Shown: positions 8,595-18,058 of the stretch, piece by piece
How the letters are laid out: each line of letters starts with the position of its first letter
How positions within the stretch are numbered: position 1 is the stretch's first letter
Assembly: GCA_029262735.1 (NCBI GenBank)
Contig: JAJCYY010000106.1
Location: 30,099-94,098, forward strand
Length of the DNA: 64,000 nt
Source of the DNA: Chloroflexota bacterium
Lineage (GTDB): Bacteria > Chloroflexota > Dehalococcoidia > Lucifugimonadales > Lucifugimonadaceae
Direction: 5' to 3'
Notes under the pieces: model-generated
Told to the model about the DNA's origin: nothing
Database searches by the model: none
The model's input: only the letters and a program-made list of their open reading frames with translations
Made by a program: the position numbers and the translations under genes

Positions 8595-10138
8595 TAGCTG
8601 GTCACGGCCTCGATTCCGAGCTTGAAGGTGTCAGTGATAACGGACGGCCATATGCCGACCAGGAATATCGGAACGGTGAGCGCCACGACGGCGACCATGT
8701 CCACCCAGTTGGCGTCGGTTAATTGCTCGTAGGTCTCGGTGGACATGCCGCCGGGCTGTGGGCCAGGGCCGAAGAAGGTCCGCTGCACCATCCAGAGCGT
8801 GTACGCGGCAGCGAGCACGACGCCAAACGCGGCGATACCGGTTGCCCACGGCCAGAGCGGGAAGGTGCCGAGGAAGACGGTGATCTCAGCCACGAATCCG
8901 GATAAAACCGGCAGGCCCAGTGAACCGAACCCGGCAATGATGAAGAATATGGCGATCAGTGGCATCTTCTTCCAGAGGCCTCCAAGATGAGGGATGTGCC
9001 GGGAGTGGGTTCGGTCATATGTCAGGCCGACCATCAGGAACGCCAGTCCGGTGATCGTGCCGTGGGTGAACATCTGTAACGCAGCTCCGTTCAGCCCACC
9101 CTGCGAAATCTCGCCTGCGGAGGCGCCGACCGCCGCAACGCCCAGCATCACGAAGCCCATATGGGACACGGAACTGTACGCGATCAACCGTTTCATATCG
9201 GTCTGCTTGATCGTGACAATGGCACCGTAGATCACGCTGGCGGCAGCTATCGCGGCAAGCACACCGGCGGCGTCATGGATCGTGAAGCCCTCAGTCTCCC
9301 TGAAGAAGCCCACATTGATTCGCAACAGGCCGTAACCGGCCATCTTCAGCAAAACGCCCGCCAACATGACGGACACAGCAGTCGGCGCGTCTGTGTGTGC
9401 GTCTGGCAGCCAGTTGTGCAACGGCCATAGCGGTAGCTTCACGGCGAACGCAATCAAGAAGAAGCTGAATATCAGGGCCGCAGGCGCGATCAGGTCGGCA
9501 CCGGCGATCAGCTCCGGGATGCCAACGATTCCAGCGTCGGGGATCGACACCATTGCGAACGTGTCGACTGATGATGAAAGGAAAAGCGCCAGTATCGCCA
9601 CAAGCATGAACGCGCCGCCAAATAGCGTAAATAGCACGAACTTCATGGCCGAGTACTTCGGCCGGCCGCTGCCCCAGACCGAGATCAGCATGAACATCGG
9701 GATCAGCTCGAACTCAAAGAAGACGAAGAAGAACAGCAGGTCGAGTGAGAGGAACACGCCCATGACGGCCGATTGGAGCAGCAGCAGCCAGAAGAAGTAC
9801 TCCTTGACCCTGTACTCGATGCGCCACGACGCGAATGCCGCGGCCATGCCGAGGATTCCTGTGAGCAGTACCAGCGGAGCGCTCAGGCCGTCGACTCCGA
9901 GCAGGTACTGCGCACGCAGAGCGTCGATAGGTATCCAGCCCGAGATCTGATCGACGAACTGCACTCCACCCTGGTCACGGTCGTATGCGACGAAAACAAT
10001 GATCGATAGGACCAGCGTGACGGTGGCAGCGCCAATGGAACTCCAGCGAACCGCCTGCTTGTTCCGCAGAGTGAGCGCGATGATGATGGCCGCGGCGGCC
10101 GGTAGAAATACGGTGGCTGTAAGCAGACCGCTGAACAT
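8594..10138 (-). CDS. nuoM: NADH-quinone oxidoreductase subunit M
   Basis: A 514-aa membrane subunit of complex I with about 14 helices. Conserved pieces include 'FFEFELIPMFMLI' (the pumping glutamate), 'KLPLWPLHNWLPDAH' with a conserved lysine, and 'AYSSVSHMGFVMLG'. Length is normal. It lies 54 bases after nuoL, and its stop overlaps the nuoN start. The long open frames on the opposite strand here are composition shadows. Confidence 0.95.
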   Translation of the reverse strand: MFSGLLTATVFLPAAAAIIIALTLRNKQAVRWSSIGAATVTLVLSIIVFVAYDRDQGGVQFVDQISGWIPIDALRAQYLLGVDGLSAPLVLLTGILGMAAAFASWRIEYRVKEYFFWLLLLQSAVMGVFLSLDLLFFFVFFEFELIPMFMLISVWGSGRPKYSAMKFVLFTLFGGAFMLVAILALFLSSSVDTFAMVSIPDAGIVGIPELIAGADLIAPAALIFSFFLIAFAVKLPLWPLHNWLPDAHTDAPTAVSVMLAGVLLKMAGYGLLRINVGFFRETEGFTIHDAAGVLAAIAAASVIYGAIVTIKQTDMKRLIAYSSVSHMGFVMLGVAAVGASAGEISQGGLNGAALQMFTHGTITGLAFLMVGLTYDRTHSRHIPHLGGLWKKMPLIAIFFIIAGFGSLGLPVLSGFVAEITVFLGTFPLWPWATGIAAFGVVLAAAYTLWMVQRTFFGPGPQPGGMSTETYEQLTDANWVDMVAVVALTVPIFLVGIWPSVITDTFKLGIEAVTS

Positions 10139-10192
10139 CAGCCGCGGCCTCCTGTATTTCTCGCATTGATTCCGTGCTCAATCATCGAACGA

Positions 10193-12229
10193 TTAGTTCC
10201 CCCAAACCAGGAGCGCGAACAGCACGACCACGAATCCGATAGCCATGATTGCCGCATACGTTTGCGTCTGTCCGTTCTGGACATTTGCCAGTCCTCGGCC
10301 AACGTTCGCGGTCAGCTTCGAAACCTGCACGTTCACGTTGTCTATCCAGTTGATGTCGAACCATGCGAGGAATCTTGCGACCCGGCGATAGAATCCCTGC
10401 ACCGTTATGCGATCCTCGTACAGTTCGTCGATGTAGTACTTGCGAAGCAGCACCCTGTAGACCGCGCTGAACCGTCTGCCCATCGCAACCGGTGAGACCG
10501 CGCCAGTTATGTACATCGCATATGCCAGCAAGATGCCGCCTGCGGCCAGCACCGAAGATATTGCGGCGATCGGAATGCTGAATTCGGGCTCTGCACCGGC
10601 GTGAACGGCGTCCGGAAGATGACTCTCATCGGCGTGATCTTCGCCAGCGGCCTCATGCTTAAAAACATTCTCGTTCCGCTCCGTCACGAACGTTGCGAAG
10701 GCGTGCTTGTTGACGGGACCGACGTCAGAGAGCGGGTTCACAAGGTATCCAACGGCGATCGCCAGCGCTGCAAGTACTACGAGAGGGGCGACCATCACCC
10801 ACGGCGACTCCTGCCGATGAGTGTGGCCCAGGCCGACGGGCTCAGGCTCACTGTTAAGGCGTGCAGCTTCTGCCTCCGCTTCGGCTCCGCCCTTATAGTC
10901 GCCATGGAAGGTCATGAACATGGCTCGGAATATGTAAAAAGCCGTCATGAAGGCAGCGATGAGTCCGAGTACGAGCACAATCCATCCGACGCCGTTCTCA
11001 CGCTCAAACGCAGACGTCAGGATCTCGTCCTTGGACCAGAAGCCAGCCAGCGGGAACAGTCCGGCGAGCGAGAGGCTGCCGATGACCATCGTCCAGTACG
11101 TCCACTTCATGTCCTTACGCAGACCGCCCATGAAGGTCATGTTGAATGTGCCGGAGGCGTGGTGGATTGAGCCTGCCCCGAGGAAGAGGCCAGCTTTGAA
11201 GAAGGCGTGGGTGAAGAGGTGAAAGATGGCGGGCGCGTACGCGCCGATGCCAAGAGCCATCACCATGTATCCGAGTTGGCTAATGGTCGAATAGGCAAGA
11301 ACGCGCTTGATGTCTTTGGCAACGAGAGCCATCGAAGCGGCAAATACGGCTGTAAATGCTCCGATCAGCGCAACGAGGTCCATCGCGTTCGACGCCTCAA
11401 AGAGAGGGAAGAAGCGGGCGATCAAGAACACTCCAGCCGTGACCATCGTTGCCGAGTGGATGAGTGCCGAGACCGATGTCGGACCTTCCATGGCGTCGGG
11501 AAGCCATGAGTGCAACGGGAACTGCGCAGATTTGCCGACTGCGCCCATGAACAGTCCCAGGGCAACCCACGTTGCAACGCTGGCGGCAATGGCGCCCGCA
11601 CCGATCGCCTCGTAGAGCGTCGGAATATCGAGGTATGAAGGATCGACAAAGTAGAGATAGAGGATTCCCAGAAGAAAGCCGAAGTCACCGAACCGGGTCA
11701 TCAAGAACGCTTTTTTGGCGGCAGCGGCGGCTGTCGGCCGTTCCATCCAGAAGCCGATCAGCAGGTAGGACGAGATTCCGACCAGCTCCCAGAACACGAA
11801 CAGTTGGATGATGTTGCGTGAGGTGACAAGCCCGAGCATCGATGCCGTGAACAGCGCCATGAACGAGTAGTAGCGCGCGTACGACTTGTCGCCGTGCATG
11901 TACTGCTGACCGTAGATCTGGACCAGTAGCGAGACACCGCTAACCACTACGAGCATGATGGCCGTCAGCTGGTCAAGAAGAATTCCGAATGTCAACCTGA
12001 AGCCGACGATGTCGATCCACTCGCGCTGCTCGTGAATCGTTGCGCCATCACTTGTCACAGAAATCAGTGCGGCGACCGAGAGCGCGAATGAACCGGCCAC
12101 GGCGGCGATGGTGATCCAACCAGCGACAAGGGTTTTCGGTCCGAGAAGGGCGCGCACCAACGTCCCGTTCAGGATGAACGCTGCGACTGGCAGGGCTATG
12201 ATCAGCCAGACTAGAGGCTCGGAGAACAA
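10193..12229 (-). CDS. nuoL: NADH-quinone oxidoreductase subunit L
   Basis: A 678-aa distal antiporter-like subunit of complex I, with the extra C-terminal helices and long lateral helix region typical of NuoL. Visible motifs are 'FWELVGISSYLLIGFW' and 'SAQFPLHSWLPDAMEGPT'. A His/Asp/Glu-rich loop (about residues 500-545) lies between transmembrane segments. The apparent start is TTG at 12229, preceded by a weak AGAGAAG. No ATG lies between it and the first helix. It follows a 64-aa non-Nuo protein by 9 bases. Confidence 0.95.
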   Translation of the reverse strand: MFSEPLVWLIIALPVAAFILNGTLVRALLGPKTLVAGWITIAAVAGSFALSVAALISVTSDGATIHEQREWIDIVGFRLTFGILLDQLTAIMLVVVSGVSLLVQIYGQQYMHGDKSYARYYSFMALFTASMLGLVTSRNIIQLFVFWELVGISSYLLIGFWMERPTAAAAAKKAFLMTRFGDFGFLLGILYLYFVDPSYLDIPTLYEAIGAGAIAASVATWVALGLFMGAVGKSAQFPLHSWLPDAMEGPTSVSALIHSATMVTAGVFLIARFFPLFEASNAMDLVALIGAFTAVFAASMALVAKDIKRVLAYSTISQLGYMVMALGIGAYAPAIFHLFTHAFFKAGLFLGAGSIHHASGTFNMTFMGGLRKDMKWTYWTMVIGSLSLAGLFPLAGFWSKDEILTSAFERENGVGWIVLVLGLIAAFMTAFYIFRAMFMTFHGDYKGGAEAEAEAARLNSEPEPVGLGHTHRQESPWVMVAPLVVLAALAIAVGYLVNPLSDVGPVNKHAFATFVTERNENVFKHEAAGEDHADESHLPDAVHAGAEPEFSIPIAAISSVLAAGGILLAYAMYITGAVSPVAMGRRFSAVYRVLLRKYYIDELYEDRITVQGFYRRVARFLAWFDINWIDNVNVQVSKLTANVGRGLANVQNGQTQTYAAIMAIGFVVVLFALLVWGN

Positions 12230-12238
12230 TTTCTTCTC

Positions 12239-12433
12239 TTACAGCTTTCGGATTATCTCGTCGGCAACATGCTCACGGCCTTTTGGCACCATGATCCTGA
12301 ACGGAACGCGTTCGCTCCAATCCAGGATCTCGCCCTCAGGCAGGATCTTCGCGGGCAGACCTTCTCCCTCGAGAAGGTTCTTCCACATCTCGGCAACCAT
12401 CAGGTTCGGAGCTTTTTTGTAGTCGATCCACAT
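12239..12433 (-). CDS. 64-aa DUF2007-like protein inside the nuo operon
   Basis: A 64-aa soluble protein between nuoK and nuoL. The pattern is an N-terminal 'MWIDYKKAPNLMVAEMWK' strand-helix, 'LLEGEGLPAKI', a Trp/Arg-containing loop, and a 'FRIMVPKG' strand followed by a C-terminal helix. This is the ferredoxin-like layout of DUF2007-type small proteins ('signal-transducing' by annotation only). The frame opens at 12499 inside nuoK, but the ATG at 12433 lies 31 bases after nuoK and 9 bases before nuoL. It is not a known complex I subunit. Its position suggests co-expression with the membrane arm; its role is unknown. Confidence 0.65.
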   Translation of the reverse strand: MWIDYKKAPNLMVAEMWKNLLEGEGLPAKILPEGEILDWSERVPFRIMVPKGREHVADEIIRKL

Positions 12434-12464
12434 ATTTATTCGGCCATCACGTTCGAGTAGTCGA

Positions 12465-12815
12465 TCACTTTTGCATCTCCGCCACGTCAGTGATCTCAAC
12501 GGTCTCTTTCGTTCTGTACAGGGCGAATATCAGGGCCAGGGCAAGCGCAGACTCGGCCGCCGCCACAGCGATGATCATTACGGCGAGTACATGACCGGTA
12601 AGTGCCGCCTGTACCTCGTTTGCGGTCACTATGCCGCCATCGGCGAGTCCAGCCGGTGGCGTGAAACGCGAGAACGCGACTGCGGCGATCACGACTGCAT
12701 TGAAGAGCAGTTCCAGCGACATCAACAGCGCAATGGCGCTCCGTCGTGAGAGAACTCCATAGAGGCCGATGGCGAAGATGATCCCCGAGACGAGGAGGAC
12801 GTTTTCAAGTGTCAC
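12465..12815 (-). CDS. nuoK: NADH-quinone oxidoreductase subunit K
   Basis: A 116-aa complex I membrane subunit with three helices. 'YGVLSRRSAIALLMSLELLFNAV' covers the conserved glutamate of helix 2, and 'AAAESALALALIFALYR' the one in helix 3. It is a few residues longer than usual because of a loop after helix 2. The start is GTG, sharing one base with the nuoJ stop (TAGTG). A 64-aa protein gene follows before nuoL. Confidence 0.93.
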   Translation of the reverse strand: MTLENVLLVSGIIFAIGLYGVLSRRSAIALLMSLELLFNAVVIAAVAFSRFTPPAGLADGGIVTANEVQAALTGHVLAVMIIAVAAAESALALALIFALYRTKETVEITDVAEMQK

Positions 12816-13477
12816 TAGCCTCCTCCTCTCGTTTCAGGTTCGCTCCTACGCGGCCTCATGATCGCCAGTCCGCCAATTAGCGCTGCGACAATGACGAGCC
12901 CGACCGTCTCAAACGGCAGCACGAACTCTCTGAGAAGAAGACCGCCTATCGTTCCGGTGCTGTCGCCAAGCACACCGGTCTGGACCACCTGATCTGGAGC
13001 TGTCTCAAGATTTGCGGCATCTCGTACGCGCCCATCACCGGACTCAAGCTCCTCTTCTACAAACTGCCCGGACAGCCCGGCAATGGCGTCCGGATTCGTG
13101 AGGTCTTCGTTCTGGGTCCAGTCCGTGTTGTACGCGGTGATCGCAATAGCCGCCACGACCAGCGCTGAAATCGTCACCGACGCGTAGCGAGCCCGCGTCG
13201 GCTGGCTGCCGCGTGAAACATCGGAGATCATCATCACCGAGAACGCAATCAGTATTGAGACTGCGCCGACGTAGACGAGTATCTGCACAACGCCAACGAA
13301 CTCGGCATTGAGCAGAAAAAAGATTGCCGAGACGCCGATGAAGCTGCCTGCCAAGAATACGGCCGCCTTGAACACGTCCTTAACGGTGACAACCAGTACC
13401 GCCGTGGCGATCGTAATTACCGATGCCACCCAGAAGGCGAACGACACTACTGTCGATGCTTCAAACGATTCGTTCAC
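12815..13477 (-). CDS. nuoJ: NADH-quinone oxidoreductase subunit J
   Basis: A 220-aa complex I membrane subunit with five helices. The pi-bulge helix region reads 'FVGVVQILVYVGAVSILIAF', followed by 'VMMISD'. A hydrophilic insert of about 50 residues precedes the last helix ('FETVGLVIVAALIGG'). The start is GTG, overlapping the nuoI stop by four bases (GTGA). The stop is one base into nuoK. Confidence 0.92.
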   Translation of the reverse strand: MNESFEASTVVSFAFWVASVITIATAVLVVTVKDVFKAAVFLAGSFIGVSAIFFLLNAEFVGVVQILVYVGAVSILIAFSVMMISDVSRGSQPTRARYASVTISALVVAAIAITAYNTDWTQNEDLTNPDAIAGLSGQFVEEELESGDGRVRDAANLETAPDQVVQTGVLGDSTGTIGGLLLREFVLPFETVGLVIVAALIGGLAIMRPRRSEPETRGGG

Positions 13478-14145
13478 TTGCGTTCGTCCACCCAGCGCTT
13501 CTTTAGTTCGTCAGGGGAAGGTTGTTCATGCCTTCCGGCCTGATAGTGATCGTCAACGGTTTTGTCTTCAAACGGACTGAACTCACGTTCTTCGAACTGC
13601 GGCCTGAACCAGCTCGAAGGCTTCTTCAGGCTGCTGCGGAGCTCGTCTATGTCGATGACAAGGTCGTTCCGAACATAGTTTCCGCGCTCGAACTGGCTGC
13701 CCATGTGCAGTGCGTCGTACGGACAGGCCTCGACACACAGTCCGCAGAACATGCAGCGACCGATGTCGATATCGAACACGTCGATGGCGTAGCTTTCGCC
13801 TTCCTGCACGTCTATTCCGCCAGGATGAGTCACGATCTTGATGATCCCCAGAGGACAGTACTTGGCGCAGCTGGCACATCCCGTGCAGCGGTCTTCGTAC
13901 CAGGTGAATTCGTTGCCTCGGAAGCGGGTGGCCTGCTCGACGTTCTCCGGAACCGAGGCCATATACAGCAGAGCCTTCAGTCCCTGGCGCGGATTGTCTG
14001 TCAGAAATTTGAAGGGATTCACACCGGCGTGTTTGGCCGCGCCCAGTAGCCAGACCTTCCGGTCCGGGTACTGAACTGTATGGGTGGGGCGCACAAAGTT
14101 CTTCATCGTTACGCCCATTCCCCTCAGAAGTCCCTGTCCTGGCAT
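13474..14145 (-). CDS. nuoI: NADH-quinone oxidoreductase subunit I
   Basis: A 223-aa ferredoxin-type subunit carrying the N6a/N6b clusters that link the peripheral arm to NuoB. The two [4Fe-4S] motifs are 'CTGCASCAKYCP' and 'CMFCGLCVEACP'. The C-terminal tail is long and charged. The ATG shares one base with the nuoH stop (TGATG). A second possible start is Met14, just before 'KNFVRPTHTVQYPD'; the first is favoured by the overlap. Confidence 0.94.
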   Translation of the reverse strand: MPGQGLLRGMGVTMKNFVRPTHTVQYPDRKVWLLGAAKHAGVNPFKFLTDNPRQGLKALLYMASVPENVEQATRFRGNEFTWYEDRCTGCASCAKYCPLGIIKIVTHPGGIDVQEGESYAIDVFDIDIGRCMFCGLCVEACPYDALHMGSQFERGNYVRNDLVIDIDELRSSLKKPSSWFRPQFEEREFSPFEDKTVDDHYQAGRHEQPSPDELKKRWVDERK

Positions 14146-15416
14146 CAGTCCGACGCTCCTTCAAGGATCTCTTCTGTGGCGACCGCATACGGTGACGCGA
14201 CCTGACCTGAAGGTTCCTCGTACGGCTTTGACGCAAGCAGTTTGCCTATCAGGTAGACGGACGGGAAGAAGACTGCCCAGTTCACCGCAGCCATGATCCA
14301 CAGCTCGCTCGTGCTGAATAGAGATCCATCGGCCTCTCGGTCAGACATCGCCGCCGTGAGGACCGCCGTGACGATCAGGTTGATCATAGTCAGTTCGAAC
14401 AGGCCCTTCCAGGCGAGCACAAGAACCTGATCGATGCGCAGCCGCGGCCAGGTTGCTCGTATCCATATGATCGTGAACAGCACCGCAACAACCTTGCCCG
14501 CGAACCAGAGGTGCGAAGGAATTGGACTAAAGCCTCGCCAGCCAGACAGGAACACCGTTGCGATGATTGCGGCTCCGGCTATGGTCGCGGCCCATTCAGC
14601 CAGGAACAGCACACCGAACTTCATGCTTGAGTAGTCGTTCAAGTGCCCTGCGGCAAGCTCAGACTCGGCCTCTGTAAGGTCGAACGGGGTTCGGCTCATT
14701 TCGGCTAGTGCGGCAAGGAAGAAGACCAGGAAGCCGAGCGGCTGCACGATGATGAACGGGACGTCCTGGGCTTCGACCGTACCCGTCATCGAAAGCGTTC
14801 CTGTGATCATCAGCACCCCGAGCAGCGAAAGGGCCATCGGGATCTCGTAGCTGACGAGTAGCGCGACGGCACGCAGTCCGGAAAATATTGCGATGCGGTT
14901 GGCAGACGACCACGCTGCCATTGCAATGGCAAGTCCGCTGGCAGATGTGATGGCGATGACGAACAGCAGGCCGATGTTGATGTCGGCGACCACTGTGCCG
15001 ATGCCGATTGGAATCACAGCGAACACCATCAGGACCGGTACGACCATGACAACCGGCGCAAGGTTGAACAGGAAGCGATCTGCCTGGTCCGGAACGATGT
15101 CCTCTTTAAACATCGTCTTGAGCGCGTCGGCAAGTGATGTGAGTGATCCAAACGGGCCCCATCGGTTAGGGCCGACCCGGTTCTGGAAGCGGGCCAGTAT
15201 CCTGCGCTCCCCCCAGATCAGGGCGAGGACTGCTCCGAGCGCCCCCTGGATGAATAGATTCGCCACAATGAACGCAGTGAGAGCGAACGCGACCCATTCC
15301 CATCCGCCCGGCAGGAAGCCGGTTTCGTAACCGTGAGATACGCAACCATCGCTGTCGCCGGCCAGGTAGCAGTAGACGTTGCGGAACAGCGAGTTTTCCA
15401 GGAACTGATCGCTCAC
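14145..15416 (-). CDS. nuoH: NADH-quinone oxidoreductase subunit H
   Basis: A 423-aa membrane subunit that forms part of the quinone chamber of complex I. Recognisable pieces are 'ERRILARFQNRVGPNRWGP', the quinone-site loop 'EMSRTPFDLTEAESELAAG' and 'WIRATWPRLRIDQ'. The N-terminus is extended by about 35 residues over typical NuoH and includes two cysteines. The start is GTG, overlapping the nuoD stop by four bases (GTGA). Direct nuoD-nuoH adjacency, with no nuoE/F/G between, marks the 11-subunit form. Confidence 0.95.
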   Translation of the reverse strand: MSDQFLENSLFRNVYCYLAGDSDGCVSHGYETGFLPGGWEWVAFALTAFIVANLFIQGALGAVLALIWGERRILARFQNRVGPNRWGPFGSLTSLADALKTMFKEDIVPDQADRFLFNLAPVVMVVPVLMVFAVIPIGIGTVVADINIGLLFVIAITSASGLAIAMAAWSSANRIAIFSGLRAVALLVSYEIPMALSLLGVLMITGTLSMTGTVEAQDVPFIIVQPLGFLVFFLAALAEMSRTPFDLTEAESELAAGHLNDYSSMKFGVLFLAEWAATIAGAAIIATVFLSGWRGFSPIPSHLWFAGKVVAVLFTIIWIRATWPRLRIDQVLVLAWKGLFELTMINLIVTAVLTAAMSDREADGSLFSTSELWIMAAVNWAVFFPSVYLIGKLLASKPYEEPSGQVASPYAVATEEILEGASD

Positions 15417-16525
15417 CTGTCCACCTCGCCCATGTTCAGGTCGATACTGCCGAAACTGACAAACAGATCACCCATCAAGGTGCCGATCAGCATCTCGCGC
15501 AGTAGTGTGAGGTTGATGAGGGATGGAGCGCGCACATGGCAGCGATACGGTGAGATTCCTCCGTCTGAGACGAGATAAAAGCCAAGTTCACCCTTCGACC
15601 CCTCGATGGCCGCATAAGCGTCGCCTACCGGAGGTCGGACCAGCCACGGAACGTCGTCGTGTGAAGGGCGCACAGGTCCGGGCTCGATCTTCTCAACGCA
15701 CTGCTGAATTATCTTGATGCACTCACGCATCTCCTGCATCCGCACCCAGTAACGCGCGAAGTTGTCGCCTGCGCTATGTAATGGGCGATTGAACTCAACC
15801 TGATCGTAGTAGTCGTACGGATCACGGTGCCGCAGGTCCCAGTCGACGCCAGATGCCCGGATCATGGGGCCGGTGATCGAAGCGTCAATCGCCACTTCCG
15901 GTGTCAGAATCGCAACGCCCTTCGTGCGGGCGAAGATGATCTCGTTTCCTGTCAGATAGTTCTCAAGGTCGTCAATCCGGTTCGGAAGTGCGGAAAGGAA
16001 GGTCTCCAACGCGGGCCAGAACTCCTGTGGCGCATCCATGAAGACGCCGCCCGGCCGCAGATATGAGTTCGTAATGCGAGCACCGCACAATAGCTCGAAC
16101 ATCGAGAGAACCGATTCGCGCTCGCGCATCGCGTACGTGAGAGGCGTACCCCAGGCCCCCAGGTCCTGGAGCAAGAAGCCGACGGCGACCATGTGACTGG
16201 CGATGCGCTGAAGTTCGGCGGCGATCATGCGGAGCCAGACGCCGCGCGGAGTTGGCTCAATACCGCATAGCTTCTCGACCGCCACCATGTACGCCTGGTT
16301 CGACAGCATCGATGACACGTAGTCCATACGGTCGGTCAGCGTCACTACCTGCGTGTATGTGCGCTCCTCTGCCAGCTTCTCCGAGCCGCGGTGAAGGTAA
16401 CCAAAGATCGGCTCGACATCGACAATTTCTTCACCATCAAAAGTGACGCGAAACCTGAACACACCATGCGTGCTCGGGTGCTGTGGACCCAGGTTTATCG
16501 TTATCGGCTCAGTCTTGAGTGTCAC
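15413..16525 (-). CDS. nuoD: NADH-quinone oxidoreductase subunit D (49-kDa type)
   Basis: A 370-aa peripheral-arm subunit that, with NuoB and NuoH, builds the quinone site. It starts with the conserved 'NLGPQHPSTHGVFRF', has 'GYLHRGSEKLAE' and ends in '...SFGSIDLNMGEVDR', as complete NuoD proteins do. The start is GTG, overlapping the nuoC stop (GTGA). It is separate from nuoC rather than fused. Confidence 0.95.
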   Translation of the reverse strand: MTLKTEPITINLGPQHPSTHGVFRFRVTFDGEEIVDVEPIFGYLHRGSEKLAEERTYTQVVTLTDRMDYVSSMLSNQAYMVAVEKLCGIEPTPRGVWLRMIAAELQRIASHMVAVGFLLQDLGAWGTPLTYAMRERESVLSMFELLCGARITNSYLRPGGVFMDAPQEFWPALETFLSALPNRIDDLENYLTGNEIIFARTKGVAILTPEVAIDASITGPMIRASGVDWDLRHRDPYDYYDQVEFNRPLHSAGDNFARYWVRMQEMRECIKIIQQCVEKIEPGPVRPSHDDVPWLVRPPVGDAYAAIEGSKGELGFYLVSDGGISPYRCHVRAPSLINLTLLREMLIGTLMGDLFVSFGSIDLNMGEVDR

Positions 16526-17004
16526 TTCGGCTCTTCCACCGGCACAAGCGACTGGTCGTAGGTTGCGAAATCTTTACGCAGTGGATGCCCGGGGAATCCC
16601 TCCCAGAGCATGATGCGTTTGTGGTTTGGATGGCCCTCAAACCTGATGCCCATGAGATCCCAGACTTCTCGTTCTTGCAGCTCTGCGCCGCGCCACACGG
16701 GTGTCACGCTGGGAACGGTCGGCTCCTCCCTGCCCCAACCGCACTTCGCCTTGATGACCGCCCTGGCATTTTTAGGGAGCGATGTCAGGTGATAGACCAT
16801 CTCGAAGTGGTCGATATAGTCGACGGCAGTAACGCTGCTGAGCAGGTCAAACTTGAACTCCGGCCTTGCGCGCAGCCCTCTGCAGACCTCTTGAATCCGC
16901 GACGGCTCAAGCCACACATCCGTGGCGTTGCTCTTTACTGTTGCGCCCGCAGCGAAAGCCTCGATCGCTTCTGCGAGCTTCTCACCTGGCCATGATCGGG
17001 TCAT
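16522..17004 (-). CDS. nuoC: NADH-quinone oxidoreductase subunit C (30-kDa type)
   Basis: A 160-aa complex I subunit. The signature is '[17 protein letters not shown]' followed by '[17 protein letters not shown]'. The open frame extends to 17265 across nuoB, but the ATG at 17004 overlaps the nuoB stop by four bases (ATGA) and gives a standard-length protein, so that start is used. Its stop overlaps nuoD. Confidence 0.92.
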   Translation of the reverse strand: MTRSWPGEKLAEAIEAFAAGATVKSNATDVWLEPSRIQEVCRGLRARPEFKFDLLSSVTAVDYIDHFEMVYHLTSLPKNARAVIKAKCGWGREEPTVPSVTPVWRGAELQEREVWDLMGIRFEGHPNHKRIMLWEGFPGHPLRKDFATYDQSLVPVEEPK

Positions 17005-17666
17005 GCCGTGCCTGCCGGAATGCCAGATAGGCTGTAGCGCTTGATCTTTTCGTGAAGCTGCATGATGCCGTACAGCAACGCATCGGGCCGTGGCGGGCAT
17101 CCGGGCACGTAGATATCGACCGGCACAATGTGGTTCACGCCGGGAACAACGGAGTAGCTTTCGTAGTACGGGCCACCGCTTGTGGCGCAGACGCCCATTG
17201 AGAGCACCCACTTGGGCTCCGCCATCTGGTCGTAGAGCCTTCGCAGCGGCACCGCCATCTTCCACGTGACTGTACCTGCCACGATCATGAGATCGGCCTG
17301 CCTCGGCGTAGCCCGGAACGCCTCCATGCCGAACCGTGCAATGTCGAACCGGCTCATGGCTGTGGCGATCATTTCAAACGCACAGCAGGCAAGCCCGAAC
17401 TGGAGCGGAAACACAGAGCTCTTGCGAGCCCAGTTCAAAAGCATGTCGACCGAGGTGACGATTGCGCTGCGGGCGAGCTCGTCTGTCGAGCCGACCAGCG
17501 GCTCCGCAAACGGCTCCAGGTGAGTCGCCTTCATCTGGTTGATCTCGTGCCCCTCGGCGGCGTCGGTGTCCCACGTCGTCTTGATCAAAGACGAACCGGG
17601 ATAGTAGTCAGCAGGCGCACCATAGGCGTCATACGCCGCCGATTGCGCCTGTTCGATATCTGTCAT
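17001..17666 (-). CDS. nuoB: NADH-quinone oxidoreductase subunit B
   Basis: A 221-aa subunit carrying cluster N2, the last iron-sulfur centre before quinone. The ligands are the tandem Cys94-Cys95 ('GLACCAFEM'), Cys160 and Cys190 ('[10 protein letters not shown]'). About 70 residues, rich in acidic and small side chains, precede the conserved core; this is longer than in many NuoB proteins. The frame extends upstream into nuoA, but the ATG at 17666 forms an ATGA overlap with the nuoA stop. Confidence 0.94.
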   Translation of the reverse strand: MTDIEQAQSAAYDAYGAPADYYPGSSLIKTTWDTDAAEGHEINQMKATHLEPFAEPLVGSTDELARSAIVTSVDMLLNWARKSSVFPLQFGLACCAFEMIATAMSRFDIARFGMEAFRATPRQADLMIVAGTVTWKMAVPLRRLYDQMAEPKWVLSMGVCATSGGPYYESYSVVPGVNHIVPVDIYVPGCPPRPDALLYGIMQLHEKIKRYSLSGIPAGTA

Positions 17667-18058
17667 TGCCACTCCAGCGCTTTCTTGCGCCATGCATACA
17701 GGTAGCCGACAGTCACTACGAACAGGAAGACGAAGACAGCGCCGAGCGCCGCCCATCCGAACTGACTTGAGAGAACGCCATGCCGGACCGCCCAGGGATA
17801 GAGCAGCACGGTCTCGACATCAAACGCGACGAACAGGAGCGCGTAGTAGTAGTAGCGGAAGTTGAAACGGGACGGCTTGTCGCTGAGCGGCCTCATCCCA
17901 CCTTCGTAAGGAGCACGCTTGATGCGTGTCGTTCGCTGCGGCCGGATCTTCACGAATGACGCCATGTAGGACATGCCGAGCATGCCTATTGGAACGCCGA
18001 TTGCAACGGCGAAAAAGATTATGAGGATCGCGTAGTTTCTAAAGTAGTCTTCAAACAT
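17663..18058 (-). CDS. nuoA: NADH-quinone oxidoreductase subunit A
   Basis: A 131-aa complex I membrane subunit with three helices. The conserved segment is '[12 protein letters not shown]', then '[27 protein letters not shown]', in which the glutamates line the quinone channel. It is the first gene of the nuo run, so the operon promoter should lie in the 209 bases up to 18267. No convincing -35/-10 pair was recognised there. Confidence 0.93.
   Translation of the reverse strand: MFEDYFRNYAILIIFFAVAIGVPIGMLGMSYMASFVKIRPQRTTRIKRAPYEGGMRPLSDKPSRFNFRYYYYALLFVAFDVETVLLYPWAVRHGVLSSQFGWAALGAVFVFLFVVTVGYLYAWRKKALEWQ

Noticed and set aside
9366..9950. Long plus-strand frames across the nuo genes (for example 194 codons here)
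   Set aside because: They are antisense to confidently identified nuo genes with overlapping stops and starts, and have Ser/Thr/Arg-rich nonsense composition.
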